Assembly (NCBI RefSeq): GCF_902506425.1
Contig: NZ_LR732488.1
Location: 62,001-126,000, forward strand
Reading direction: 5' to 3'
From: Novosphingobium sp. 9U
GTDB lineage: Bacteria > Pseudomonadota > Alphaproteobacteria > Sphingomonadales > Sphingomonadaceae
Length of the DNA: 64,000 nt
The notes under the pieces were generated by a model that saw only the letters and a program-made list of their open reading frames with translations, ran no database searches and was not told the origin of the DNA. Shown one piece after another: positions 10,686 to 19,566 of this stretch (position 1 is the stretch's first letter; every line of letters starts with the position of its first letter). Position numbers and translations under genes: made by a program.

Positions 10686-12091
10686 GCCGATAGTCTCCTG
10701 GGCGCCGCATCACTCGCGGTGTTGAGTTCGTGCCAGATCGCGGAAAGCCATGGGGCGAGTTGACCACTCTGGAGCCGGTCCAGGCCGTCGTCGTAGAGCC
10801 ATCCGCGCTTCTCACCGGACAGGGTCGGGCAGGCACGCCCGAGGCAGTCCACCCATTTCCCACGCAGATCGGCGGGTGATAGCGGATCTCCGGGCGAGCC
10901 CGGCGCAGCGTGGCGCTCGAGGTGTCGTACGGAACCGTCGTTCAGATGCAGCGCAAGGCGCACCGGCGCGTCGCCGACTTCCGCCGCGGTCAGCCGCCTA
11001 TCACCGACTTCCTCGACTGTGACATCGTCGAAACGCGCGCGGATTTCGGCGCGGCTGACGGCATCGTCCGTGAAGCTCGCAAACCCGATGTCACCATCCT
11101 CGATGGCGGCGAGTAGGGCATAGGAAGCGCTGAACATCGCTTCTCTGCCTGACGACGGTCGCGGATGAATGAGCGGGCGAGTGCCGCCACGCGGCATCTC
11201 GATGCGGAACTGCGCGATGTCGTCGAGACGCAGGCCTGCGGCGCACGCCTCGATCCCCAGTGCGATGATCTTGTGCAGCATGTAGCAGCACGGATAGCGC
11301 TTCTGCTCGAAGCCAGGCTCAGCCACCGCAAACGGTGCTCCGAGCCTTATCGCTTCAGGCCACGTGATTTGCGTGCCTCCGCTGAACGTCTCCAGCACTC
11401 CGTCAGGGCCAAGCAGGTCGGCGTGCGACGCCTCGACGCCGGCTCTAGCCCAATTGACTGCGCGGATCGCATTTGCGGCGGCGATGCCGACGTGGATCGG
11501 CTTGATCATGCTGCCGAAGTTCAGACGTAGGCCGGAACTCAGGCTGGCCGCGATCGCAAACGCTGTAGAAGTTGTCTCGGCATCAAGCTTGAGGAGCCGC
11601 GCGATTGCCGCGGTGGCGCCGAAGACGCCCATCGTCGCAGTCGAATGAAAACCGAGCTCGTAGTGCCGGAACCCGACTGCCTGCCCCATGCGGATCATCA
11701 CTTCGGTGCCGATCGCATGAGCCTCGCACAGCGCAGGTCCGGTCAAGTCGGCCCAAGGCCTCGCGGCCAATAGAGCTGCAACTATGGGCGCGCTGGGATG
11801 GCAGATCGCCAGCATGCTGACATCATCGAGATCCAGCGCGTGGGACGCAGTGCCGTAAACCAGCGCCGCGTCCTCCGGTCGATACCCGCGAACGCCGAGG
11901 AACGATGGCATAGCGCCGGAGCTGGCTGAACTTTCCAGGGTCGAGGCGATACAAGCCACGGGGTCTTCGAGGTAGCCTGCGGAAATTACTGCGAGCGTGT
12001 CGAGAACCGCCAGTGCCGATGCCGCGCGCGTCGCATCGTTGACCGCCTGCGTGACGGTGAAAGAAGCGAGCATGGAACTCGTGAGCGGCAT
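10682..12091 (-). CDS. MmgE/PrpD family protein
   Basis: A 469-residue member of the MmgE/PrpD family, which includes 2-methylcitrate dehydratase, cis-aconitate decarboxylase and related enzymes of small polycarboxylates. Visible family features are ALAVLDTLAVISAGY near the N terminus, GTASHALDLDDV, GFHSTATMGVFGATAAIARLL and the Tyr/Cys-rich KRYPCCYMLH segment. I place the start at the ATG at 12091, 11 bases after the acyl-CoA dehydrogenase stop; a longer frame reaching 12232 would overlap that gene and its extra residues look non-native. The substrate is unknown. Its presence among CoA-ester enzymes is unusual. Confidence 0.85.
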   Translation of the reverse strand: MPLTSSMLASFTVTQAVNDATRAASALAVLDTLAVISAGYLEDPVACIASTLESSASSGAMPSFLGVRGYRPEDAALVYGTASHALDLDDVSMLAICHPSAPIVAALLAARPWADLTGPALCEAHAIGTEVMIRMGQAVGFRHYELGFHSTATMGVFGATAAIARLLKLDAETTSTAFAIAASLSSGLRLNFGSMIKPIHVGIAAANAIRAVNWARAGVEASHADLLGPDGVLETFSGGTQITWPEAIRLGAPFAVAEPGFEQKRYPCCYMLHKIIALGIEACAAGLRLDDIAQFRIEMPRGGTRPLIHPRPSSGREAMFSASYALLAAIEDGDIGFASFTDDAVSRAEIRARFDDVTVEEVGDRRLTAAEVGDAPVRLALHLNDGSVRHLERHAAPGSPGDPLSPADLRGKWVDCLGRACPTLSGEKRGWLYDDGLDRLQSGQLAPWLSAIWHELNTASDAAPRRLSA

Positions 12092-12101
12092 CGGTGTCGA
12101 C

Positions 12102-13262
12102 TCAGTACGAGCGCGGCATGCCGAGGCCGTGCTGGGCAACCTGAGCAAGGACGAGGTTGTTGGAGATTGGGGCTGTCCGGAACAAGCGCGCTTCCTTCCA
12201 CTTGCGCTCGACATGGTACTCGGTGGCAACACCGTAGCCGCCGAACGTCGTCATGCAGGCCTCCGCGGCTTCCCAACTCGCTTCGGTCGCAAGATATTTG
12301 GTCATCAAGGTCTCTTGCGCGCAAGGCTTGCCTGCATCGAGCAGCATCGCAGCGTTGTTGCGCATGAGCTCGGCGGCCGTGATGTTCATGTGCGCGCGGG
12401 CGATCGGGAATTGCACGCCCTGATTGGCTCCGATCGGACGATCGAACACGTTGCGCTCGCTCGCATAAGCCGAGGCCGAGTTGACGAACCACTGCCCGTC
12501 GCCGATCGATTCACTCGAAACGAGCAGGCGCTCAGAGTTCAACGAGTCGACTAGGTAGTAGAAGCCCTTGCCTTCTTCGCCGATCAAGTCATCCGCGGTT
12601 ACGTGCAGGTTGTCGATGAACACCTGATTGGTGTGATGATTGAGCATCGTCTCGATTGGCGTCGCCTGCAGGCTGTTGCCGGCCTTGGCGATATCGACGA
12701 GGAATAGCGAAAGCCCATCCGTCTTTCGCTTCACTTCGGACAGCGGAGTCGTGCGGGCGACCAGCAGGTAGAGGTGCGATTGGAAGTAACGCGATGTCCA
12801 GATCTTCTGGCCGTTGATGACGAAGCCTTCGTCGGTCCGCTTGGCGAAGGTTTTGATGTTCAGCGTGTTCGAGCCGGCATCGGGTTCGGTGACGCCGAAC
12901 GCCTGCAAGCGGAGGCTGCCATCAGCGATACGCGGCAGGTACTTGCGTTTCTGCTCCTCGCTGCCGTGATTGAGGATCGAGGCCATGGTGTACATCTGCG
13001 CATGGCAGCTCGCGCCGTTGCCTCCCGACCGGTTGATCTCTTGCAGGATCAGGCAGCCGTCGAGCACGCCGAGGCCCGAGCCGCCGTATTCCTCTGGAAT
13101 GAGCGCGGCGAGCCAGCCCGCCTCGGTCATCGCATTGACAAAAGCCTCCGGGTAGTCGCCGCGGTGATCGCAATCCCGCCAATAGTCCGGGCCGAAATCG
13201 GCACAGAGTCGGCGCACCGCTTCGCGGATTTCCTGCTGCGTATCGGTATATTCGAAACTCAT
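12102..13262 (-). CDS. Acyl-CoA dehydrogenase family protein
   Basis: A 386-residue FAD-dependent acyl-CoA dehydrogenase, introducing an alpha,beta double bond into an acyl-CoA. Seen: AFGVTEPDAGSNT and NGQKIWTSR in the beta domain, and TTFGGYGVATEYHVERKWKEAR in the C-terminal helical domain. Where most family members carry YEGTSEIQ with the catalytic Glu, this one reads FRTAPISNNL, so the base must lie elsewhere (as in isovaleryl-CoA dehydrogenase) or chemistry differs. It lies 19 bases after the CoA-transferase stop and likely acts on the CoA ester made by that enzyme. Confidence 0.9.
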   Translation of the reverse strand: MSFEYTDTQQEIREAVRRLCADFGPDYWRDCDHRGDYPEAFVNAMTEAGWLAALIPEEYGGSGLGVLDGCLILQEINRSGGNGASCHAQMYTMASILNHGSEEQKRKYLPRIADGSLRLQAFGVTEPDAGSNTLNIKTFAKRTDEGFVINGQKIWTSRYFQSHLYLLVARTTPLSEVKRKTDGLSLFLVDIAKAGNSLQATPIETMLNHHTNQVFIDNLHVTADDLIGEEGKGFYYLVDSLNSERLLVSSESIGDGQWFVNSASAYASERNVFDRPIGANQGVQFPIARAHMNITAAELMRNNAAMLLDAGKPCAQETLMTKYLATEASWEAAEACMTTFGGYGVATEYHVERKWKEARLFRTAPISNNLVLAQVAQHGLGMPRSY

Positions 13263-13281
13263 CGATCAAGCCTCAATCGGT

Positions 13282-14475
13282 TTATGCGATAGCACCGCTG
13301 GCGCGAAGCGCAGCGACTTGTTCGGGATCGTAGCCAAGGGCGGCCAGGATCGAGTCCGTGTCCGCACCCAGCTCGGGCGGCTGTTCGAAGCGCGCGCCGC
13401 GTGCGCCGTCGATCTTGACGGGCAACGCGACCACGCGATGGTCGGCGTGGTCCGCTACCGGCAGCGGCTTGACGATGCCAGCCGCGGCGATTTGCGGATG
13501 CTCCAGCATCTTGTCGACCGTGTTCATCTCGCTGCACGGCGCTCCGGCATCACGCAGGGCCTCGACGACATCGGCAACCGACTTGCTGCTGACCAGCTTG
13601 GTCAGTTCGGCGTGGAGCTCCTGGCGGTGGTGGACGCGATCGGGATTGGTCCGGAATCGAGCGTCTTCACTCAATGCGGGCGCGCCGAGGCCCTTACAGA
13701 CCTTTGCGAAAAGGCGATCGTTGCCGGCGGCGATGAACACCGAGCCATCAGCTGCAGAGAAGAGTTCGTACGGCACGGTCATGGCCATCGCCGAGCCCAT
13801 CTTCTTCGGTACTTGGCCAGACGCGCCGAAGTTCGACACGAAGACGCTCATCCAGCCCACGCCGGTGTCGAGCAGACTGGCTTCCACATTGGCGCCCTCT
13901 CCGGTCTGCACTCTGGCGAGAAGCGAGGAGAGGATACCGATCGCTGCCCACATGCCGGTACCCATGTCGATCAGCGACACGCCCACGCGGACAGGGTCCT
14001 CGCCCTCGTTGCCGGTGGTGCTCATGACGCCGGTGAACGCCTGCATCAGCGGATCGTAGCCCGGCAAGCTGCTCAGAGGCCCGGCCGATCCGAATGCGCT
14101 GATTGCTGCATAGACGAGCTTGGGATTGATCTTGCGCAGGTCTTCCCAGCCCAGACCGCGACGCTCGGCGCTGCCGGGCTTCATCGAGTGCAGGAAGATG
14201 TCCGCCGTGGCGGCAAGCTCTCCGAGCAAGCGCTGCCCTTCAACCGTGTCGACATCGATGCATATGCTCGACTTGTTGCGGTTCAGCGCAAGGAAGGTCG
14301 ACGAGTGTCGCCCCACCGATGGCGGAGACCAAGCGCGCGTGTCATCGCCCGCACCGGGACGTTCCACCTTGATGATGGTTGCTCCCAGGTCACCAAGCGC
14401 CTGACTGCAAAACGGGCCGGCTACGTTCTGAGTTAGGTCGATCACCGTCAAACCCGCCAAGATGCCTTGAGCCAT
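13282..14475 (-). CDS. CaiB/BaiF family (family III) CoA transferase
   Basis: Moves CoA between a donor acyl-CoA and an organic acid. The 397-residue protein has the family N terminus (LTVIDLTQNVAGPFCSQALGD), KVERPGAGDDTR, LNRNKSS, and VSLIDMGTG with the catalytic aspartate (about residue 170). The ATG at 14475 has GAGAGGGG about 5 bases upstream and is preferred over an in-frame start 18 bases earlier. First gene of the leftward eight-gene operon; the promoter region shared with the divergent GntR gene carries a near-perfect 20-base palindrome, so the operon is very likely GntR-controlled. Confidence 0.92.
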   Translation of the reverse strand: MAQGILAGLTVIDLTQNVAGPFCSQALGDLGATIIKVERPGAGDDTRAWSPPSVGRHSSTFLALNRNKSSICIDVDTVEGQRLLGELAATADIFLHSMKPGSAERRGLGWEDLRKINPKLVYAAISAFGSAGPLSSLPGYDPLMQAFTGVMSTTGNEGEDPVRVGVSLIDMGTGMWAAIGILSSLLARVQTGEGANVEASLLDTGVGWMSVFVSNFGASGQVPKKMGSAMAMTVPYELFSAADGSVFIAAGNDRLFAKVCKGLGAPALSEDARFRTNPDRVHHRQELHAELTKLVSSKSVADVVEALRDAGAPCSEMNTVDKMLEHPQIAAAGIVKPLPVADHADHRVVALPVKIDGARGARFEQPPELGADTDSILAALGYDPEQVAALRASGAIA

Positions 14476-14554
14476 CGTCCCCTCTCGTTCCAATCTTATG
14501 TGATAATCGTCCGGCTAAGTCGCTTGGATCATCCACGAGCCTGAGCTCCGCTTG

Positions 14555-14574
14555 CAATTAGTCCGAACTAATTG
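14555..14574. promoter_or_regulatory. Operator-like palindrome between CaiB and GntR genes (motif 1, site A)
   Basis: CAATTAGTCCGAACTAATTG is a 20-base palindrome with one mismatched pair flanking its CG centre. It lies between the divergent CoA-transferase and GntR genes, 80 bases from the former start and 128 from the latter. The core AGTTCGGACTA (minus strand) recurs at 16460, 24407 and 28401, all in promoter positions. Best explained as the binding site of the adjacent GntR protein. Confidence 0.7.
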
Positions 14575-14701
14575 CCTAACGCAAGTCTCGTTCGACGTTT
14601 GGACGAGAAAAGATCGAACATTCGAACATATTGGGAATGGTCCCATTATGTTGTAGGCGCAAAAGTCCGATGGCGGCGTTCGCGGTCGCGAGAGGGGGGC
14701 T

Positions 14702-15442
14702 ATGGCAAAGGACGAAGGCAGCGCTGCGTCGCGCACTCAGATGATCGCAGCCGAACTTGCCGATGAAATTTCGAGCGGACAGTACGCCGTCGGCGCGCGT
14801 TTCCCCTCTGAGCTCGAGCTACGAGGCCGGTTCGGGGTCGGGCGTCACACGATCAGGGAAGCCTTGAAGTTGCTGACCGAGCAGGGCCTTGTAGGCCGGC
14901 GACGGAAGACCGGCACGTTCGTCTTGGCAACGTCTCCCGTCTCGCCGTACGTCCATAGCCTGCGGGATCTTAAAGGCTTGCTCGACTTCGCCGAGACGAC
15001 GCAGTTGCAGATGACTCACGTGGGTGGTGTCTCGCCCGATTCAAAATTGCTCACGGGTTTCGATGATATCCCGGACGGGAAGTGGCTTCGCATCGCGGGC
15101 CTGCGCCTGGTCAGGGGCGAAGGTGTGCCACTGTGCTGGGCCGAAATCCTGGTGCCAGAGCGTTTCAGCCCGGCGCGCGATCAACTGCTGGGCTCGTCTC
15201 AAGCTATCTACGAGGAGGTGTTGGCGCATAACGGATTTCGCTTGGAGTATGTCGAGCAGGAGGTGACCGCGTCGACACTGCCTCCGGGGATGATGCAATT
15301 GTTCGACCTTGAGGGTGATGCTGCTGCGCTTCTGGTGAAGCGCCGGTATGTCGCGCATACAGGCGAGACGTTTGAAGTTTCGCACAATCTTTACCCGGCG
15401 AATCGCTATCGCATCCGCAGCATAATACGTCAGCGAGCCTGA
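14702..15442 (+). CDS. GntR family regulator, HutC/UTRA type
   Basis: 246 residues. An N-terminal winged helix-turn-helix (residues about 8-80: ELADEISSGQYAVGARFPSE and GRHTIREALKLLTEQGLVGR) is followed by a UTRA effector domain of the HutC branch, ending with the characteristic GETFEVSHNLYPANRYR. HutC-type proteins are usually repressors released by a pathway metabolite. It lies between two divergent catabolic operons. The AGTTCGRACT sites upstream of both, of the quinone-reductase-like gene, of the TonB receptor and of the alcohol dehydrogenase are its probable targets; the assignment is inference. Confidence 0.92.
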   Translation: MAKDEGSAASRTQMIAAELADEISSGQYAVGARFPSELELRGRFGVGRHTIREALKLLTEQGLVGRRRKTGTFVLATSPVSPYVHSLRDLKGLLDFAETTQLQMTHVGGVSPDSKLLTGFDDIPDGKWLRIAGLRLVRGEGVPLCWAEILVPERFSPARDQLLGSSQAIYEEVLAHNGFRLEYVEQEVTASTLPPGMMQLFDLEGDAAALLVKRRYVAHTGETFEVSHNLYPANRYRIRSIIRQRA

Positions 15443-15447
15443 TCCTG

Positions 15448-16443
15448 TCAGGCCGTGAGCACAGTCGAGCCAGTTGTTGCACCCTGCTCCAGAAGATCGT
15501 GGGCGGCCGCTGCCTCGCTCAACGGGAAAGTCGCAGGGTCTGCGACAGTCAGCGCGCGCGAGCTGATGGCCTCGAACAGGCGCTGCGCCGAGCAGCGGTA
15601 GCGGGTTAGCTCACTTGCATGGTGGAACACGATTGGGCGCCACACGGATAGCGACTTCGCGGCTAGCCGAGCCGGGGCGATCGGCGCGACCGGGCCGGAG
15701 GCCTGACCGAATAAGGCAAGTTGTCCGAATGATTTCAGGCAGTCGAGCGATTGATCGAAGGTGGCGGCGCCCACCCCGTCGAACACGATGTCGGCCCCCG
15801 TGCCTCCGCTTACGTCGGCAACGATCTTGCCTAGCAGGCCATCACTATAGACAGTAACGTGCTCGCACCCGAGCGCATGGAGCAAATCCGCTTTGGCAGT
15901 GCTGCCGGCCGCTGCGATTACCGTGGCACCACACAGCCTGGCCATCTGTGTGAGGATCTGCCCAACCCCACCTGCGGCGGCATGCACGACCACGACTGAT
16001 CCGGCCGCCACCTTTTGCGACCTCGTCAGAAGCATGTCTGCCGTGATCCCCTTCAGCAGCGCCGCGGCCGCGACGTCGAAGGAGATCTCGTCGGGAATTG
16101 GCACGACCCACTCCGCTGGAAATGATCGGCGGGTCGTATAAGCGCCGTAGCTCCCCGTTATGTACCCAACCCGGTCGCCGACAGAGACATTCTCCACCCT
16201 GGAGCCGACCCACTCGATTGTGCCAACAGCTTCGATCCCGGGAACTCCCGGGAACGGCATCGTTCGGTAAACGCCGCTCCGCACGTATACGTCGTGATAG
16301 TTGAGGCCAACGGCGTGCTGTCGAATGATCACGTCGGACTCGGTGGGCTCGGCGATGAGGCCGCGTTGCCAGCGCAGAACGCTGGGCGGTCCGGGGCTGG
16401 TGACCATCATGGTCCAGCATTCGCGTGTTTCGGGTTTCGTCAT
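15448..16443 (-). CDS. Zinc-free quinone oxidoreductase-like MDR protein
   Basis: A 331-residue medium-chain dehydrogenase/reductase of the NADPH:quinone oxidoreductase branch. Seen: GLNYHDVYVRSGVYR, PGVPGIEAVGTIEWVG, and the NADPH motif HAAAGGVGQILTQMARLCGATVI; the zinc ligands of alcohol dehydrogenases are absent. Such enzymes reduce quinones or alkenals, or act as enoyl reductases. It converges with the GntR gene (5 bases apart) and is divergent from the side-chain operon, sharing with it the motif 1 site at 16460-16474, so it is probably in the same regulon. Confidence 0.9.
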   Translation of the reverse strand: MTKPETRECWTMMVTSPGPPSVLRWQRGLIAEPTESDVIIRQHAVGLNYHDVYVRSGVYRTMPFPGVPGIEAVGTIEWVGSRVENVSVGDRVGYITGSYGAYTTRRSFPAEWVVPIPDEISFDVAAAALLKGITADMLLTRSQKVAAGSVVVVHAAAGGVGQILTQMARLCGATVIAAAGSTAKADLLHALGCEHVTVYSDGLLGKIVADVSGGTGADIVFDGVGAATFDQSLDCLKSFGQLALFGQASGPVAPIAPARLAAKSLSVWRPIVFHHASELTRYRCSAQRLFEAISSRALTVADPATFPLSEAAAAHDLLEQGATTGSTVLTA

Positions 16444-16459
16444 GCGGAAACGTTTGAAT

Positions 16460-16478
16460 TAAGTTCGAACTATTGACA
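16460..16478. promoter_or_regulatory. Motif 1 site B overlapping a -35 element
   Basis: TAAGTTCGAACTATT (16460-16474) contains a perfect 10-base palindrome AGTTCGAACT. It adjoins TTGACA (16473-16478), a plausible -35 hexamer with an AT-rich GAAAAT about 16 bases further, giving a start just upstream of the SDR gene at 16526. A repressor here would block RNA polymerase. It also lies 17 bases upstream of the divergent quinone-reductase-like gene. Confidence 0.65.
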
Positions 16479-16525
16479 AGAGCGCGGCACCGGTGAAAAT
16501 GGGCTCAAACACGCTGGAGGCGAGG

Positions 16526-17434
16526 ATGGGTTTGCTTGACGGAAAAGTTGCGCTGGTGACCGGCTCGGGCCGGGGCATCGGGCGCGAGATCGCGCTGCAG
16601 ATGGCGGCCGCGGGCGCCAAGGTTCTCGTCAACGACGTTGGTGCTTCGTTGCAGGGGCAGGGCAGTGACACGGGTCCAGGCCAGGAAGTGGTAGACACGA
16701 TCCGCTCTGCTGGCGGCCAGGCTGAACTGAATACCGGCAGTGTCGCGGACGCCGATGCAGCACGCGCGATGGTTACGCAGGCGGTTGATACCTTTGGGCA
16801 ACTCGACATCGTCGTGAACAACGCCGGCATCCTGCGCGATGTCATCTTCCACAAGATGACCGACGAAGATTTTGATGCCGTCATCAAGGTTCACCTTTAC
16901 GGCAGCTTCAACGTGAGCCGCGCAGCCGCCACGCATTTTCGCGAGCGATCGACCGGCACGTTCGTGCACATGACCTCCACTTCGGGTCTCATTGGTGGCA
17001 CCGGCCAGGCAAACTACATGGCCGCAAAGCTCGGCATTGTTGGTTTGTCGAAGTCGATCGCAATCGACATGAAGCGCTTCGGCGTGCGTTCGAACTGTAT
17101 CTCGCCCTTTGCCTGGAGCCGCATGATCGGGTCGATCCCCGACACGCCCGAGCAGGCAGAGCGCCTCAAGGCGCTTCAATCGCTCACGCCCGATAAGATC
17201 GCCGTCGCCGCGGTCTGGCTCGCAAGCGATGCCACGCGCGATATCAATGGACAGATCTTCGCGGTGCGCAAGAACGAGATATTCCTGATGAACCAGCACC
17301 GGCCCATGCGCTCCGTCCATCGCGACGGCGGCTGGACGGCCGAGGCGCTGGTCGAGCAAGCGTTGCCTGCTTTCAAGCCCTCGCTGGTGCCGCTCGACGT
17401 CACCACCGACGTCTTCTCCTGGACGCCGATCTGA
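16526..17434 (+). CDS. SDR, (3R)-hydroxyacyl-CoA dehydrogenase type
   Basis: 302 residues. Cofactor motif TGSGRGIG, NNAGILRD, and Y-x-x-x-K in YMAAKLG mark a classical SDR. The C-terminal part, with DINGQIFAVRKNEIFLMNQ, matches the dehydrogenase domain of type 2 multifunctional enzymes and steroid side-chain (3R)-hydroxyacyl-CoA dehydrogenases, so beta-oxidation of an (R)-3-hydroxyacyl-CoA made by a MaoC hydratase is likely. The ATG at 16526 is preceded by GGAGGCGAGG; earlier in-frame ATGs lack this. First gene of the rightward operon; its stop overlaps the next start (TGATG). Confidence 0.9.
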   Translation: MGLLDGKVALVTGSGRGIGREIALQMAAAGAKVLVNDVGASLQGQGSDTGPGQEVVDTIRSAGGQAELNTGSVADADAARAMVTQAVDTFGQLDIVVNNAGILRDVIFHKMTDEDFDAVIKVHLYGSFNVSRAAATHFRERSTGTFVHMTSTSGLIGGTGQANYMAAKLGIVGLSKSIAIDMKRFGVRSNCISPFAWSRMIGSIPDTPEQAERLKALQSLTPDKIAVAAVWLASDATRDINGQIFAVRKNEIFLMNQHRPMRSVHRDGGWTAEALVEQALPAFKPSLVPLDVTTDVFSWTPI

Positions 17435-19566
17435 TGAGCGTTCTGTCCGACGTCTCGGCCTTCTTCACGCCGCGCAGCATTGCCGTCATCGGCGCTTCCG
17501 ACGATCCCACGAAGATCGGCGGCCGCCCTATCCGCAATCTCCTGCTCGGCGGATACGAAGGCAAAATTCTCCCTATCAATCCGCGTTACCAGACCGTTCA
17601 GGGATTGCAGGCCTTCGCCTCGATCGAAGACGTTGGCCAGCCAGTTGACTTGGCAATCGTGTCCTTGCCTGCGCAAGCGGTGCCCGATGCGGTCGCCGCC
17701 TGTGCGGCGAGCGGAGTGAAAGCTGCGATCGTCTTTTCGGCCGGTTTCTCGGAGGCGAGTGCCGAAGGCGAGGAGGCGCAGCGCCGGATGGAAGCGAGCG
17801 CGCGGGCTTCGGGCATGCGGCTACTTGGTCCCAACTGCATGGGCACGATCAACACGCGGGCGGGCGTGCTTGCGACGTTCACCAGCGGGATCGTCGAAGC
17901 CGCGCCACAGCCGGGTCGGATCAGCCTTGCAAGCCAATCGGGTGCCTTCGGGTCGCACTGCCTGGCACTGATGCGCGAACGTGGGCTTGCACTCAATCTC
18001 TGGGCGACGACGGGCAACCAGTGCGATGTTGAAGTGTCGGACTTCCTCGCCTACATGGCGGCCGATCCGAACACCGACGTCGTCATCGGCAGCATCGAAG
18101 GTGTCCGCGACGCCGGTCGCCTGATCGAGGCGTTCGAGATCGCGCAGCGCAACAAGAAGCCGATGATCGTTATGAAGGTCGGCACTTCCGACGCGGGCGC
18201 CGCCGCCATGGCGTCGCACACGGCGAGCCTTGCCGGATCGGACGCCGTGTTCGATGCCGTGGCGAAGCGCTATGGCGTCTATCGCGCGACCAGCATCGAT
18301 GAACTGATGGATGTTGCCTACGCCTGTTCGCGCGGCCACTTGCCGGACAGCGACAGGCTGGGGATTGTCACGGTCTCGGGTGGCGTAGGCGTGCTGATGG
18401 CGGATGCCGCTTCCGAAGTCGGGATTGCATTGCCCGAATTGCCGGACAAGACCCAGGGCGACTTGCGCGCGCTGATCCCTTTCGCCGGAACGCGGAACCC
18501 AGTCGATGTAACGGCGCAGATCCTGAACGATCCCGACCTGATTGAGCCCATGCTTTCGCTGCTGCTGGAAGCAGGAAACTACGGTTCGGTTATCGTCTTC
18601 CTCTCGCATCTCGGACTTAACCCGGCAATCATTGCAAAGCTTCTTCCAGGGCTGAAGCGGGTCTCCAGTCGCTTCCCTGATCGTTACCTCTCAGTGTCGC
18701 TGCTCGCGCATGCCGATGTGCGCGCCGAACTGGAAGAGAGCGGCTATACCGTGTTCGAAGACCCGAACCGGGCTGTTCGTGCGGCGAGCGCGCTGGCCCG
18801 CTTCAGCGCGAGCTTTGGCGAAGCACGGCCCGAATCGTTGCCTTTGCCCGTTCCTGCAGACGCCCGCGCCGGCGGTCGCTACACCGAAGCGGAAGGCAAG
18901 CAGATGCTGGCCGCAGCCGGTATCCCGGTGACGCAGGAAGAGATCGTCACCGACGCAAACGCTGCTGCAAGGGCGGCGGCGCGGATCGGCTTCCCTGTGG
19001 TCCTGAAGATCGTTTCGCCGGATATTGCGCATAAGTCGGATGTCGGCGGCGTGTTGCTTAATCTTGCCGACGAAGCGGCGGCCCGCGCAGGCTTCGCGAC
19101 AATCATGGAGCGTGTCTCGAGCGCGTCACCCGGGTCCCAGCTCGACGGCGTCTTAGTGGCCGCGATGGTTCCCAAGGGGCTCGAGACGGTTTTGGGCGTG
19201 GTCAAGGACCCGCTGTTCGGGCCCGTGGTCATGTTTGGGCTCGGCGGCATCTTCGTCGAGGTGCTGCGCGACGTCGTGTTCCGACCAGCACCGTTCGGCG
19301 TGGCGGAAGCTCGTGAAATGATCTCGCAAGTCCGTGGCCGCGCGATGTTCGAGGGCGTGCGCGGTGCACCTCCTGCCGACACCGATGCACTGGCCGATGC
19401 CTTGTCGAAGCTCTCGCTCTTCGCGGCGGCCAACGCCGAAACTATTGCCTCCGTCGATATCAATCCCTTCCTAGTTCTGCCACGCGGGGAGGGCGCTATC
19501 GCGGTCGACGCATTCATCGAAACCGTGGCCGCTGAGGCGGCGCCAGCAGAGACTGTTCTGGTATGA
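17434..19566 (+). CDS. NDP-forming acyl-CoA synthetase (acetate-CoA ligase family)
   Basis: A 710-residue fused enzyme of the ADP-forming acyl-CoA synthetase superfamily: N-terminal CoA-binding domain (FFTPRSIAVIGASDDPTKIG), succinyl-CoA-synthetase-like flavodoxin domains with SHTASLAGSD around the conserved phosphorylatable His (about residue 260), and a C-terminal ATP-grasp domain (GFPVVLKIVSPDIAHKSDVGG, FGPVVMFGLGGIFVEVL). It would activate an acid to its CoA ester for the following beta-oxidation genes. Using this type rather than an AMP-forming FadD ligase is uncommon for a side-chain operon. It overlaps the next gene by 4 bases. Confidence 0.92.
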   Translation: MSVLSDVSAFFTPRSIAVIGASDDPTKIGGRPIRNLLLGGYEGKILPINPRYQTVQGLQAFASIEDVGQPVDLAIVSLPAQAVPDAVAACAASGVKAAIVFSAGFSEASAEGEEAQRRMEASARASGMRLLGPNCMGTINTRAGVLATFTSGIVEAAPQPGRISLASQSGAFGSHCLALMRERGLALNLWATTGNQCDVEVSDFLAYMAADPNTDVVIGSIEGVRDAGRLIEAFEIAQRNKKPMIVMKVGTSDAGAAAMASHTASLAGSDAVFDAVAKRYGVYRATSIDELMDVAYACSRGHLPDSDRLGIVTVSGGVGVLMADAASEVGIALPELPDKTQGDLRALIPFAGTRNPVDVTAQILNDPDLIEPMLSLLLEAGNYGSVIVFLSHLGLNPAIIAKLLPGLKRVSSRFPDRYLSVSLLAHADVRAELEESGYTVFEDPNRAVRAASALARFSASFGEARPESLPLPVPADARAGGRYTEAEGKQMLAAAGIPVTQEEIVTDANAAARAAARIGFPVVLKIVSPDIAHKSDVGGVLLNLADEAAARAGFATIMERVSSASPGSQLDGVLVAAMVPKGLETVLGVVKDPLFGPVVMFGLGGIFVEVLRDVVFRPAPFGVAEAREMISQVRGRAMFEGVRGAPPADTDALADALSKLSLFAAANAETIASVDINPFLVLPRGEGAIAVDAFIETVAAEAAPAETVLV

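Noticed and set aside
12092-12232. N-terminal extension of the MmgE/PrpD frame
   Set aside because: It overlaps the acyl-CoA dehydrogenase gene and its residues (Ser, Arg and Pro rich) do not resemble the family start.
13318-14436. 372-codon open frame opposite the CoA transferase
   Set aside because: Shadow of the CoA transferase, which has all family motifs; no ribosome binding site or similarity in the antisense product.
16383-16403. TGACCATCATGGTCC resembling motif 3 inside the quinone-reductase-like gene
   Set aside because: It is coding, in another regulon territory, and lacks the TAAY flank.
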